Assembly: GCF_001949145.1 (NCBI RefSeq)
Contig: NW_019091469.1
Coordinates: 36,882-75,375, forward strand
Source: Acanthaster planci
Taxonomy: Eukaryota; Echinodermata; Asteroidea; Valvatida; Acanthasteridae
DNA: 38,494 bases
Direction: 5' to 3'
Part shown: positions 27,843 to 38,250 of the stretch, piece after piece
Layout: every line of letters starts with the position of its first letter
Numbering within the stretch: position 1 is the first letter of the stretch
The notes under the pieces: model-generated
The model's database searches: none
Told to the model about the DNA's origin: nothing
The model's input: only the letters and a program-made list of their open reading frames with translations
Made by a program: the position numbers and the translations under genes

Positions 27843-30800
27843 TCATATGATTCCCAAGAGTTTCTTGAGTTCTATCATTGTCTGCCAGTCGGCCTTTTCC
27901 AGGTCATCTCGGAAGTATTTCTTGACTGCGTTGATGGACTCGCGGGATATCTGCAAGTTAAAAGTTAGAATCACAGAAATCAGGACATGCTGCAAAACGC
28001 ACACCTTGCTGCTTGAAATGAGTGGCAAATTTCAAGTGCAAACGATATTGTGCATTTACAGACAAGACAGAAATCAGCTCAGTGTGCAAATTACGGACTT
28101 CCTCAATGACTGCACTTCAAAGTAAGAATCAAAGGTGGGAATGAGGGAAGTGCTCAACCACGCCAGCTGGTCTGTGACAAGACTGCTGACTGGCCTGAAC
28201 ATGCTGTCGCAACGCGGTACCTTTGAAAAATCCTCAGGTTCCGAAAGACACTGGTTCATCTCTCTATTGTGTGGTTTATCCATTCCCACTATAAGCAATC
28301 CCACAAGAAACCATCATGTTTGATTAAATTAGGCTTCCATTACCACTCGTCTGTTTAAATGGGTTTCCATGCTTACATTTCTAAGCTTTTTACACCTGCC
28401 CATATTTGATTGGTAAGCAATTTGTAACTGAGAACGGGGTCCCAACTGAGGACCCAATGTCCTCACACATGTCCAGACCAATCATACCTACCCTGCTGAT
28501 GAGAAGGTCCTGGCTGTCAAAGTGTCTACCGTACATCTTGGGTGCGTCACCGCTGCCTGTGTGTTCAATCTTGACACAGACTTCCTGGCCTTTGTGGGCT
28601 AGCTCCACACCCTTGTGATTGACCTCTATGCTTGATATTGCCCCAAGAAGGATATTCTACACAGGTTGAAAACAAGAATAAACAGTTAACAAACACAAAT
28701 GCCCCGTTAAGCCTGTGCTGATATTCTGCACAGGTTGAAAACAAGAATAAACAGTTAACAAACACAAATGCCCCGTTAAGCCTGTGCTGATATTCTGCAC
28801 AGGTTGAAAACAAGAATAAAGTGTTAACAAACACAAATGCCCCGTTAAACCTGTGCTTAAACCCATGACTTTAAAAACTTCTATTGTTGTAACAATTATG
28901 ACTTCCGTCTACTATGAAGTCTCTATTCAATAGGCTTCCATATGACATTAAAGACCAACCCACATGGCAAATTTGAAGTTGATGTTGAATATTTCTTGAC
29001 TTATGGAGGGAAAATGATTTCTTATGTTCTAACCATAATGACCTTAACCTTTGCCTTATCAAAAATTCATCAAAACCTCTAGTAATGAACAATAATACGG
29101 TCCTTGCCCGTATGGAACAGAAAAAGACAGAGAGGAAAAATAATAGCACACTGATCCATTAACCAGTTGAGTGAATAGCATTCAAAGTCTAAGGAATATA
29201 TCTAATCTTTGTATGGCCAACACCACAACAAAACCTTTGGTAAAACCTTTGCTCTCCTCTCCACCTAGGAGGGTACCGCCCCAAACTCACGTCTTTGGAA
29301 GGCACACAGATGGGTGTGCCCACTTTGCAGATGCCACTCTCCACGTTGACGCCCACCACGATGGGATTGCGGGCATTGAAGATGTACTGCGGCAGGATAC
29401 GCAGCTTGCAGGGGAAGATGGCGATGTGCTTGTTCTCCTCTCGTTGCCGCTGCCGCATCTCCTCCCGGTAGGCCATGAACTTATCAAAGAGGTGGTAGAT
29501 AATGTCGGCCGTGAAGATCCTGATGCCCTCCCGGTCCGCCATCTCCTGGGCGTCCCGCTCCACCTTGACGTCAAAGGCCAGGATGACCGCGTACCTACAT
29601 GGTAAAGCAAACCACAATGACTCGGTCACTTTGAGGACTGATCACAGGACTTCCATTACTGCGGTGGCTCTACAGAGCACTGAAGTGGATACGTCACATG
29701 CACAACAAAATTTGCAAAAGGTATTAGTGCCAGAACCACCGCGTGAACCACGCATGCATGCATACTCCATTCCCTTGCACTACACTTCCTGGTTCAAATG
29801 ATGCCACACTTCGGTGCTCTATACTTATGCATGAGTTCTAAGACTACTTTGCACTGGAGGTCATGTAAACACATTCCGGCTATCTGTGTACATAGGCATG
29901 ACTGACAGGTTCAAAATGTACTTACTGGCTATCGCGTTCCAGCATGACCGATGCTTTCATGACATCTTTCTTGTGAACCGGTCCAATAGAAATACCAGCA
30001 TACTGTCCGAAAACAAACATACATAAGATGTTGTTTGCATGATTCAAATTCAGGATGCATGGTGCATGAAAAGGATCAGTTTGAAATCTGCTCAATGGGT
30101 GTTCCATGTAAAGAATGTCTTCTACACAGACTGTAAGAGAAAACCTTCCAGCAGTGCAGCAGTACTGTATCACCCATTGCTGGAGCACTTTTGTCCCCAC
30201 TGATAATCTACGGGCGTTGAATGCCGCAAACAGTGGTAAACTGTTTCAAAACAATGACGGATTACCTCCGCTAATGACAGTTGAAAAATGATGGCCATTC
30301 CCAGCAGCTCGGTCTTCTGTTCCGAGTGCAGTCTTTTGTTACAAGGCCCAGCTCCTTTGTCCGGCTTCACATACAAACTCAAGGTACCCCATACCAGAAC
30401 CCCGGCACCGAGTAGTTAAGCTTTACTCACTGGTATTTGAGAGGTTTTGAGGAACTCCAAGAGAGCTTCTAGGGATCCTAGTGTGGAAGCCTGGACATAC
30501 ACCCCTAGGTCTGCCAGTTTGATGGAAGTCAATGCTTCTTTAAGTAACTGGGCTACCTCGTCCTGAGGAGGAAAAACAACTGAGATCAGAGTTGGCAAGG
30601 AGACTTCTCTTGCCACTTCCATTACAAGCACTGCATAGTGCTCGAATGAATCCTCGCTACACCGATCACTGTTGTCTTAAGACAGACTCCGACAAAATGG
30701 CTTAGGTGCTATTTCAGTTTTCTAGTTTCAACCTCTTCCAGACCGTGTGCAAACACACCAATGGTACTGCATCTGAGCCTTGATCAACATTCAAGCTGGG

Positions 30801-33800
30801 TTTGTGTGAGCATGAAACAGAAGAATCCTTATAATTGGTAGTAACCAGTGAAATCTCAAATACTGGCCAATGCCTGTCCTCACTGTATGAAATCAGGGAA
30901 CCAGTTTAAGCCCTGACAGGTATCAAGGTTTTAACCTTACCAAATCCATCTGCACACTGTAACAGAATTGTTTATAAATGACACGTAAATACCATGTTGT
31001 AACTTGAGGGGATAAGAACTCAAAAGCCCCACTTAAGCTACTACTAGAATGCTTTGACAGGGTACAGAAAGCCCCCCCCCAAAAAAAAACCCAAACAGTT
31101 TAATTTGGAAGAAGTGTGAGCAAAGAAACTGAGGTGGCTTTGGTATTTACCCGCAGTTTGAATATTGGAATTTGACTAAATACGTGGCAGCTAGAAACAA
31201 AAAAAGGAACTCAACTAAAAACAGCAGAGGCATCCATACCTTAAGTGCGTCGACTTCGTCGGGATGTTGAGCGACTAGCAGTGGCATGCCAGCTAGAGCC
31301 TTCTCCAAGTCCCTGGCTAGTACCTTGACTCCCTGAGCTCCAATCACCTCCTTGAACTTCTTATACTGATTCTGAGGGGCAGAGACATGCAGAATATTGA
31401 GAATAAATATCTGACATCGGAAACTGGTTGCAACAATGACAATAACATAATGCTGTAACTTTTCAGGGCTTAGCCCTAACCATGCTGAACCCAACAAGGT
31501 TATGCAGGATTTCAATGGTCCCTGGGGGATAGGCTTAAAGAGCTAAGGAGGCTCAGGTTTTCTTCCATGTGAATCTTGCACTTGGGTCTTTAGTTCAAAG
31601 TGCCACAAGACCAGTAAAACCTGGACAAGTAAACCTCAACCTATCCGTGATTTTGAGGTCACCCACAATTTAAATACGGCTGTTCTTTTTGAGAGTTAAG
31701 AGTGTCTGACAATGCCCTTTTGACCCCCAGTGAAATTGTTCCACCAAGGTATAGAAAAACAAAAGCTCACACAAATGACTGTGAAGCAGTGTGTCAAGTT
31801 TGCTCAGTCTTGGAGTGAGATTTGGAAGCATAATTGTTCTTGCAATCTCAATACAGAGCTGGCCCACATTGCCTTTGAGTCCCCAGTCAAATCATTCAAC
31901 AATAACATCAAGTAGAGTCAGGCCTGTTGCTTGCGTTGAGTCCCATATTATATTTGGCTTATGATGAAAATAAAAAAGGAGTTCAATCAATTCTCAACTG
32001 AACATTACCATTTTAATTTATGAACATCACAATTCATAACAGAACCTGATAACGATGGTCATAAAAATCATCCTACAATTTTTTTAAAACTTTACAAGTA
32101 CTTCTTGTTTTAGACAGCCTAGAGCCTGAAAATGAAATAGTCTGGGTCAAATCACGTCATTTCCGCTGCTGACTGAGTCATTTGGGGACTGGTGACTTCA
32201 GTCATTCCAAGTTGGTGATTGGAGTCATTACACATGGCTAGAGTCTGCATCTTACCTTCACTCTGAGCTCTCTCAGGGGCTCCGGCATGAGCAAGCCCCT
32301 GACTGGTGTCATGATGGGTCCCTCCTGACCGGCTAGAATCACGGTGTCGCCTTCGTGAAGCCGACCGTTCACCAACACCACATCCACCGTGGTCCCGAGA
32401 CCTGGTAGCGACTTCACCTTGAGAACACAAAGATCACAAGTCTTTTTCTCATCGGGCGTTTCTACGTTCACTGTCAAATACACCATGTCAGGGGAGATTG
32501 CAAGTCCATGAGTAGTTAGTGATTTGCAGTGTTAAGTATGCAGCATAATGTTCGCTCCTTTGGTGCGGTATGATTGCAATTTTCATTAGCATGTACATTT
32601 GAAAAAACCTGGAAAAGGTAGCCAAGATTTCCAGCGGTAAATACTGTATTGACATTTAAATTGCTGTATTAGATGAAGGATCAAGCCATATATTCCCAAC
32701 ACTGACACCTGCTCCAACAAACTAAACCTTGAAATCTTCATTCAGGTTTAACAGCACGGACCTCTAGCGTTGTGCACTGCAGTTCTTCAGAGAAGGCTAG
32801 TCTCTTGGCTAGCTTTGTCTGGCTGAATTCTATCAGGAGGGCAATCAGGTTGCCCATGCCATCCCCTGTATGGGCAGACGTGGGCACCAGGGAGACGTAC
32901 GTCTTGGTGTCTGGGTTCTCGTAGAACAGGGCGGCATTCAGACCCTGTTGGTTTGCAAAGAGAGAGAAAAAACAAGGGCCTGAAAAAGCCGCAGCCAGAT
33001 GATCTGGATATGTGACTTTTCCAGAACTTTCCAGGACTGAAATATGACAATTTTCATAACATGTAACGCTACTTCGCAGAGAAAGGTTGTTTGGTACTGT
33101 AAACTGGACAACTGTCACAGCTAATACTATTGATTTTGACAAGGACAGCCTGTAAATTTATCATTATTCCATTATCCCATCAAAAGCAACCAATCCAAAA
33201 TAACCCTTGCATGATCTTAATTTCCACGACTGTTTCCATGACTAAGTTTCCTCTGACAACAGGATTCCAGGACACCCTATTTTTCCCGAATTTCTCATGA
33301 CTTCTCCATGACTTCCCAGGACCATTTTTTTCCAGGATTCTCCAAAACCATAGAAACCTTGGGTCTCTAAGTTTAAGTGCTTAGCAAGTATCAGCAACTA
33401 ACCAGTCACAAGCAATACACATGGACTAGTATTCGGATGGTAGCCTGTTTGTACTAAGCAAAATTGTACTTAGCAATGACCCGTGCCTAGTAGCTAAATG
33501 AAAATGGTCCCTGTCCTTTATTAGCTCTGATGAGCAGATAACTCAACATCCTCTACAGCTTATAAACAACATCCAATGACACTTAGAACAACAAACGCCT
33601 GTGTGAGGATTCACGCACCTGTTCAGCAAATGCCGTGATGGCCATTTTGACCCGCTCCTCGAACTCATCTCTGGTGTGCTTTTTCTGTTTCTTGATGGTG
33701 TTGGCAATGTCTGTGTGTGGACTGCTCTTCCATTCATACAGCACATCAATCTTTGTGGAACGATGAAAAAAAAAAAGATTGAATAACAGACCTGTCAAAT

Positions 33801-34465
33801 GTTGGCTGGAAAAAGCACAGCAATCGCTGCGTAATTATGAATGTGTCTATGAAAATTAAACTGCTACATTCTGTTCTAAAAGATTTGAAACAATTCAGAG
33901 ATTGCTCCAAACAAAATAAGCAATCACCTCCAAACATGTAGTCCTAAACAACTTAGGGTCACTATTCTACAGCAAAAATAAAAATCCCAAGGTCAGCCAT
34001 CAAAAACTGGTCACCTCATTTCACCCTATTCCCAATTTTAGCTGTTACGGAGTAGCACAGCAGCAAATCTTGACTCATCATCTGTTAAAGGCAATATTGA
34101 AACATTCCAGACAGTAACCGTTTTTGTTTTGAGTCATGATGCAAAACCCATTTCCTGCAATCCTTATGATGTGTCTCTCAAAAACATCCTGGGTTTTACA
34201 CTGGCACTGGCCCGTGAATGGAAATTCAAGAGGAGTGTAAGGACAGTTACGTCACCTTATTTAATGCTACGATAAAAGGCGTCTTGCGCGAGCGGAGGAG
34301 GTTGAGGGATTCGATGGTCTGGGGCTCCAATCCGTGCATGATGTCCACCACCAAGATGGCAATATCGCAGAGGGACGAGCCTCGTGACCGCAGGTTGCTG
34401 AAGGATTCATGGCCGGGGGTGTCGATGATTAACAGGCCAGGGATTTTCAGCTCTTCCTTGGCAAA
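27843..34465 (-). CDS. EIF5B: Eukaryotic translation initiation factor 5B, 3' ten exons (5' part outside window)
   Basis: eIF5B is the ribosome-bound GTPase that joins the 60S subunit to the 48S complex and works with eIF1A. Exons A-J (minus): 34465-34256, 33750-33619, 32944-32762, 32417-32256, 31371-31240, 30562-30431, 30002-29926, 29594-29291, 28656-28492 and 27950-27843. They join in phase into 534 residues ending ELKKLLGII. Visible motifs: G3 DTPGH at 15-19 with the catalytic His19; G4 NKID at 69-72, split across the A/B intron; G5 TSAH at 136-139; then beta-barrel domain II, domain III with [19 protein letters not shown], and domain IV with [11 protein letters not shown]. The final helices [16 protein letters not shown] contact eIF1A in known structures. 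The P-loop exon and the long charged N-terminal half of the roughly 1,200-residue family are absent and must lie beyond 38494. All introns are GT-AG; exon C uses a weak GTCCGT donor. Confidence 0.96.
28651..28857. repeat. Three 69-bp tandem units carrying copies of an EIF5B 3' splice site
   Basis: Units start at 28651, 28720 and 28789. On the minus strand each holds a branch-like TTAAC, a T-rich tract, CAACCTGTG(C/T)AG and AATATC, the first six exon I bases. The functional copy next to exon I ends TAG; the two upstream copies end CAG. The unit length is exactly 23 codons. Units are nearly identical apart from a few changes (for example aacagtt versus aagtgtt), so the duplication is young or kept homogeneous. 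Confidence 0.95.
32171..32239. repeat. Three diverged 23-bp units with an AP-1-like core, EIF5B intron
   Basis: Units begin at 32171, 32194 and 32217 (gactgagtcatttggggact..., gacttcagtcattccaagtt..., gattggagtcattacacatg...). All share (g/c)AGTCATT at the same offset. The first contains a perfect AP-1 site TGAGTCA at 32174-32180. They lie just inside the intron after exon D. Confidence 0.7.
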
Positions 34466-34816
34466 CTTCATTCAAAAGGGGGGAAGAGGGGAAAACAAAT
34501 TCATGAATAATAACATCAGCAGAAAGAAGAGATGGTGTGATATTACATGTCCTTAGCAATGACGTCCCTTTGGTGAGAGCTCAATGCATGAGGAGAGAGT
34601 TCAAATGAAGCATAAAGTGATCAAATTTTAATCAAAAGTTACAACTCATCAGAACTTGTACAGGTTACCCAAGTCTCTGATTTGACGCTAAAGTAATTTT
34701 GAGAAATGAATATTATCAACCTGTCAAAACGTACACATTTTGTGTGTATATATATTTTCATTGTATATATTTTTATAACCTTTTAACCCTAAACCAACAT
34801 TATACTAAAAATTATA

Positions 34817-34935
34817 AATTTGTAGTAAAATGTAACAAACAGCGCTGTCACTTGTTGGTGTACATGATCTTATTGTTCTCAGAAGCCATAAAATACAATA
34901 GTAAGACAATGTACCATACAGTGCTGTGAAAAAAT
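34817..34935 (+). repeat. Dispersed repeat, copy 2 of the MITE body
   Basis: It matches 11252-11370 in the same orientation, sharing 'gtagtaaaatgta', 'agaagccataaaataca' and 'caatgtaccatacag'. The flanking inverted repeats are not recognisable here, so this copy is decayed. It abuts the left lectin-flanking repeat. Confidence 0.8.
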
Positions 34936-34958
34936 GAATGCATGGAATTCAACGTGTA

Positions 34959-35300
34959 GTTGATATACTTCTGTTCAATGTTACGTTGTTATGTATATTA
35001 ACAGTGAGTAATTTTAGCTGATGTCAGAAACTGGATACCAACCAGTCAGCATAAGAACTTACACTGTTTGCTCAATGGTCTAAGCATTTGATAGGAAAGG
35101 TAGAAATCTGTCAAGTATATGAAATTGTCCAGAGACTCAGAAGGCACTTTTCTGCAGTGATCACTGAAGAAGAAGATTGAATAGAAAGGTAAGAGCGCAC
35201 TGGATAAGATTGGTACAAATATATGTAGCTATGTATTCACCTGTGGCTACCACTTTGTGCCTAATATTTTGTTATGTACATATATGAGTACTTATGAGGC
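34959..35300 (+). repeat. Direct repeat left of the lectin gene, copy 1
   Basis: It shares a colinear series of blocks with 37696-38085: 'gttgatatacttctgtt', 'ttttagctgatgtc', 'accaaccagt', 'aatggtctaagca', and 'gctaccactttgtg', with indels between. The orientation is the same. The copies are about 2.7 kb apart and bracket the single-exon gene. Confidence 0.85.
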
Positions 35301-35640
35301 CAGTACTTCTATCTGAAATCATATTTAAACGGTTGTTGCTAAAAACTTGTAGCTGTTAAAATTTTAAGGCACTTCTAAGGCCTTTTGAAATGCAGAATTC
35401 TGGTTAAAAAATCAATCAACAAATACAAAAATTATGAAACAAAATAGTCCCAGTATTAAAGCCATTCTGTGGTCATTCATCATGGCCTAATCAAAATGTC
35501 ACAGCAAGAAAGTGCCAAAAAATTTCACACAGCAATTAGTTTCCAACTTGTTCTCTTCCGGCAAATTTTGATGTTACACACTAAAAATCCATTTCTCTGT
35601 GCAGCGGGGCTTGCTCATGACAATGGCTGCCGAAAGTGGA

Positions 35641-35726
35641 CACTATGAAAATCTAACAAAAGAAACACAGTGCACTGAGCATCCACCGTTATTGCATCAT
35701 ACTTCTTTTGTTAGATGTTCATAGTG
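35641..35726. repeat. 86-nt hairpin with 24-bp stem, upstream of lectin gene
   Basis: The left arm (35641-35664) begins cactatgaaaatctaacaaa. The right arm (35703-35726) begins ttcttttgttagatgttcat. The arms pair at 23 of 24 positions around a 38-nt spacer. Size and near-perfect stem resemble a precursor-microRNA or a small palindromic mobile element. It lies about 300 bp upstream of the lectin ATG, so it could also be a cruciform in the promoter. No expression evidence exists here. Confidence 0.85.
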
Positions 35727-36024
35727 GGACCTACCCACTCAATTAGGAAGGTTGACCAGACACTAATGACACAATAGAAGCGGGAGTAACTAGAGCAAGA
35801 AGTTATCTGAATTTAATTAATTTTTACAATCATGGCTGCCCCATTCTCTGATCTATGCCTTGCATACTTTTTGGACTGATGCCATTAGTTTGCCAGAAAC
35901 TGTGATGTTTACATGGTTAACTTACAAAGAAGGCACAAGCAAAAACACCTAGTTGGTGGTTGCATCAGTTAATGATAGCTCATCAAACGGACAAGAGAAC
36001 ATCTCACACGTTGGATTAGCAACA

Positions 36025-36762
36025 ATGTATTTGGAGGCTCAAGGCATTCTGTTAGGAGGTTTACTTGCTCTGATGGTTGTTATCCACAGCACTGATGCCA
36101 TCTGCATGAGCTGCCCACAGGGATGGATATACCACAATCAGTCTTGTTACATCAAGTTCCTTGATGAGGAATTTAAAATGTCTTGGCTTGATGCTTACAA
36201 GACATGTACCAGCCTTGATGCTCAACTTCTTGTTCTCAACTCCAAACAAGAAACAGACTTTGTCAGCAGAATGGTCACAGAATATTTCCCAGAAACTCAC
36301 TACCCTAAACGAATCTGGCTGGGCTGTAAGGAGATAGATGGCAGGCGGGAGTGCTCTGATGATAACCAACAGCAGCTAGCAATACTTGACAAGGAACAGA
36401 CATGCATCGTACTGAGCCCTTTTACTTCAGACTTTGCTGAAAAAAGGTGTTTAGAAACTATGCGAGTTACATGTGAGAAACAAATGAACTACAAGAAAGG
36501 CCACACTCGGTGCCAAGCTGTGATCAAGCAAGATGCTGGCCTGGTCACACCCCACTGCCTGCTGGGTCATGCCTACACGGTCATCCCCATCAAGCATCCC
36601 ATACAATGCTGCAAGGCCTGCTACAAGGATCCTAACTGCCACTCCTTCAACCTGTCAGGGAAGATGTGCCATCTTAACAATGTCACCATCTCCCAGGTTG
36701 ATGCTGACAAGTTTGTTACTACAGTGGACAGCTGTGCCCATTACAGACTGGACCAACACTGA
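36025..36762 (+). CDS. Secreted C-type-lectin-like plus apple/PAN-like protein, single exon
   Basis: The 245-residue protein begins at the ATG at 36025 (context aacaATGt, A at -3). An upstream in-frame stop at 35950-35952 closes the frame; the codons between (starting TTG) are unlikely to be used. Residues 1-26 form a signal peptide (hydrophobic ILLGGLLALMVVI, cleavage near HSTDA). Residues 27-152 form a long-form C-type-lectin-like domain: CPQGW start, WLGC at 98-101 in the usual WIGL place, and paired cysteines C61/C150 and C127/C142. The sugar/Ca2+ motifs EPN or QPD and WND are not present, so it probably does not bind sugar in the classical way. Residues 163-238 hold eight cysteines with QCCKACYKDPNCHSFNLSG, like apple/PAN modules. 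N-glycosylation sites are likely at N38, N209 and N219. There is no membrane anchor, so it is probably secreted, perhaps for adhesion or immunity; ligand unknown. Confidence 0.8.
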   Translation: MYLEAQGILLGGLLALMVVIHSTDAICMSCPQGWIYHNQSCYIKFLDEEFKMSWLDAYKTCTSLDAQLLVLNSKQETDFVSRMVTEYFPETHYPKRIWLGCKEIDGRRECSDDNQQQLAILDKEQTCIVLSPFTSDFAEKRCLETMRVTCEKQMNYKKGHTRCQAVIKQDAGLVTPHCLLGHAYTVIPIKHPIQCCKACYKDPNCHSFNLSGKMCHLNNVTISQVDADKFVTTVDSCAHYRLDQH

Positions 36763-36817
36763 ATAGAAAAATGTAACATCTTCTAGAGTGATGACTCAAA
36801 ACTGGAAAGATGAATTT

Positions 36818-36946
36818 GTGAATATTATAAAACAAATGCATTTTCTTAACAACAATAGACTGCCTTCTGTTTTTCACTCAAATGACTAAACAGCCGTGAA
36901 AAGGTGTGACAAATTCATCAAAGATGAAGTCACCTGATCATCTCCT
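36818..36946 (+). repeat. Diverged repeat in lectin 3' UTR, copy 1
   Basis: It aligns with 37410-37553 through 'gtgaat', 'aaacaaatgc', 'gaaaaggtg', 'gaagtca' and 'atctcc/gtctcc' in the same order. Identity is roughly two thirds by eye. The copy starts just after the stop codon. Confidence 0.55.
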
Positions 36947-37153
36947 TCAACATTTCAAAAGATTAACCCTCCTTTTGCTGTAACTGTCAAAAACAGTCAA
37001 AATTCCTTCTTCCACTTCCCCTGTACACTACATAGATATACATGTATTAGATATGTCACTTGACTGATGTTGGCTAATAGGTCAACTGCATTGAATCTTA
37101 CCGCGTATTTTCTACACATCATCAAAATTCCCCATTCACTGAATTTCGGGTGC

Positions 37154-37159
37154 AATAAA
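37154..37159 (+). terminator. Candidate polyadenylation signal of the lectin gene
   Basis: AATAAA about 390 bases after the stop codon at 36762, the first canonical plus-strand hexamer I found downstream. Confidence 0.45.
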
Positions 37160-37409
37160 GCCAGCTTACATGTATCTTCAAACAAACAATTTGGCCTCGT
37201 GTGTTTTCAAAATTGACCCAGTTGGTTGTGGGAAAAAAGTGCCTCTGACTTCTTTTATCTTAATTTTCGGCCGATGAATTAATTGAATGGTTTTGGGGTG
37301 GCCAATCATCTCCCAAACCCTACATGTCAACATAAATGTATTTGAAGCCTTTTGGGTACCTCCAGTAAAGTATGAGGCCTTTTAGCACAATTGTGAATCA
37401 AAGATACAA

Positions 37410-37553
37410 AGGCAAAAGTGTGAATTTCATCAAACAAATGCGTTCTCTGAACAGCAATGATAGCCTGTCTCTTCATCTGCAATCATGTAAAGTAACAACC
37501 AATGAAAAGGTGAGGCAGTTTAAAATTTACTGTGGAAGTCATGTGACTGTCTC
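37410..37553 (+). repeat. Diverged repeat, copy 2 of lectin 3' UTR segment
   Basis: Partner of 36818-36946. A 75-codon frame runs through it (37372-37599), but its partner copy is not open, so I do not regard the frame as coding. Confidence 0.55.
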
Positions 37554-37695
37554 CATCAAAGTTGCCAGACTTATCAATGTTATTCTTGCAAAAAATTGAA
37601 ATGCTTTTTGGCAATGTCAGGAGTGCAGACAATTGCATGATCATTTTTTGTAAGCACACTACTGACAGATTCTAAGCAAGTTTCTTTAACATAAA

Positions 37696-38085
37696 GTTGA
37701 TATACTTCTGTTTAATGTTAAATGTAAATTAAAAGCAGACACTGAGAAAGAGTACATTGTAGTTTTAGCTGATGTCTGAAACCAGGCACCAACCAGTGAA
37801 TAATTAAGAATAAAATGTACATGTAATGCTGAATGGTCTAAGCACAGGACAGGAAGGGTGGAAATCATGCTAAGTACGTGTGCATGAAACCTTTGACACA
37901 TTCTGAATGCAGTGTTTTGAAGTCATGATTCCATTCAAGAAGAAAATTGGGTTGGAAAAATGAGACTCCATCAGGTGAGATTGGCACAAATGTAGGTAGC
38001 CCTATTGGTTGTCTGCAGCTACCACTTTGTGAGTTATTTGTGCCTAAAATATTTACATGTGCTTAGAGTGATAAATGAGTATTGC
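37696..38085 (+). repeat. Direct repeat right of the lectin gene, copy 2
   Basis: Partner of 34959-35300. It extends slightly further because of insertions (for example 'ctttgtgagttatttgtgcc' versus 'ctttgtgcc'). Confidence 0.85.
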
Positions 38086-38222
38086 AGTATTCAAGGACAG
38101 AGAGACTTATTATTAATTCAGCTGTTTTCAGTGTGTAATTTCATGCTTAAAATATACATGTGACTGAGATATCTTGAGCTGTAAAGAACGTGCACTTTAT
38201 TGCAGCCTTGATATTACATGAC

Positions 38223-38250
38223 GGCATCGACGGCGATTCCCGTCGATGCC
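38223..38250. repeat. Perfect 11-bp inverted repeat with 6-nt loop in a CpG-rich edge
   Basis: Arms ggcatcgacgg (38223-38233) and ccgtcgatgcc (38240-38250) form a stable GC-rich hairpin with loop cgattc. The last 270 bases of the window are richer in CpG than the rest of the intron. They also contain a short palindrome gccagcggctggc (38358-38370) and a 7-bp direct repeat cagtacg (38454-38467). This could be the start of another element or a regulatory region cut by the window edge. Confidence 0.8.

Noticed and set aside
28565-28866. Repetitive minus-strand frames ([11 protein letters not shown] repeats) as a repeat protein
   Set aside because: They are translations of the 69-bp intronic tandem array and end at the TAG of the genuine acceptor.
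29171-29610. Additional frames of 144 and 107 codons overlapping EIF5B exon H
   Set aside because: They are shadows of the conserved EIF5B exon; the frame matching the family is the one annotated.
33221-33350. Repeated 'tccatgact/ccaggac' words in an EIF5B intron as a tandem repeat
   Set aside because: The words are irregularly spaced and degenerate; this looks like low-complexity intron sequence seen in many genomes.
35953-36024. Longer start for the lectin gene (24 extra residues)
   Set aside because: It would require a TTG start and would place a hydrophilic stretch before the signal peptide; the ATG at 36025 is followed directly by a classic signal sequence.
37372-37599. 75-codon plus-strand frame downstream of the lectin gene
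   Set aside because: It overlaps a duplicated 3' UTR-like segment whose partner copy is not open.
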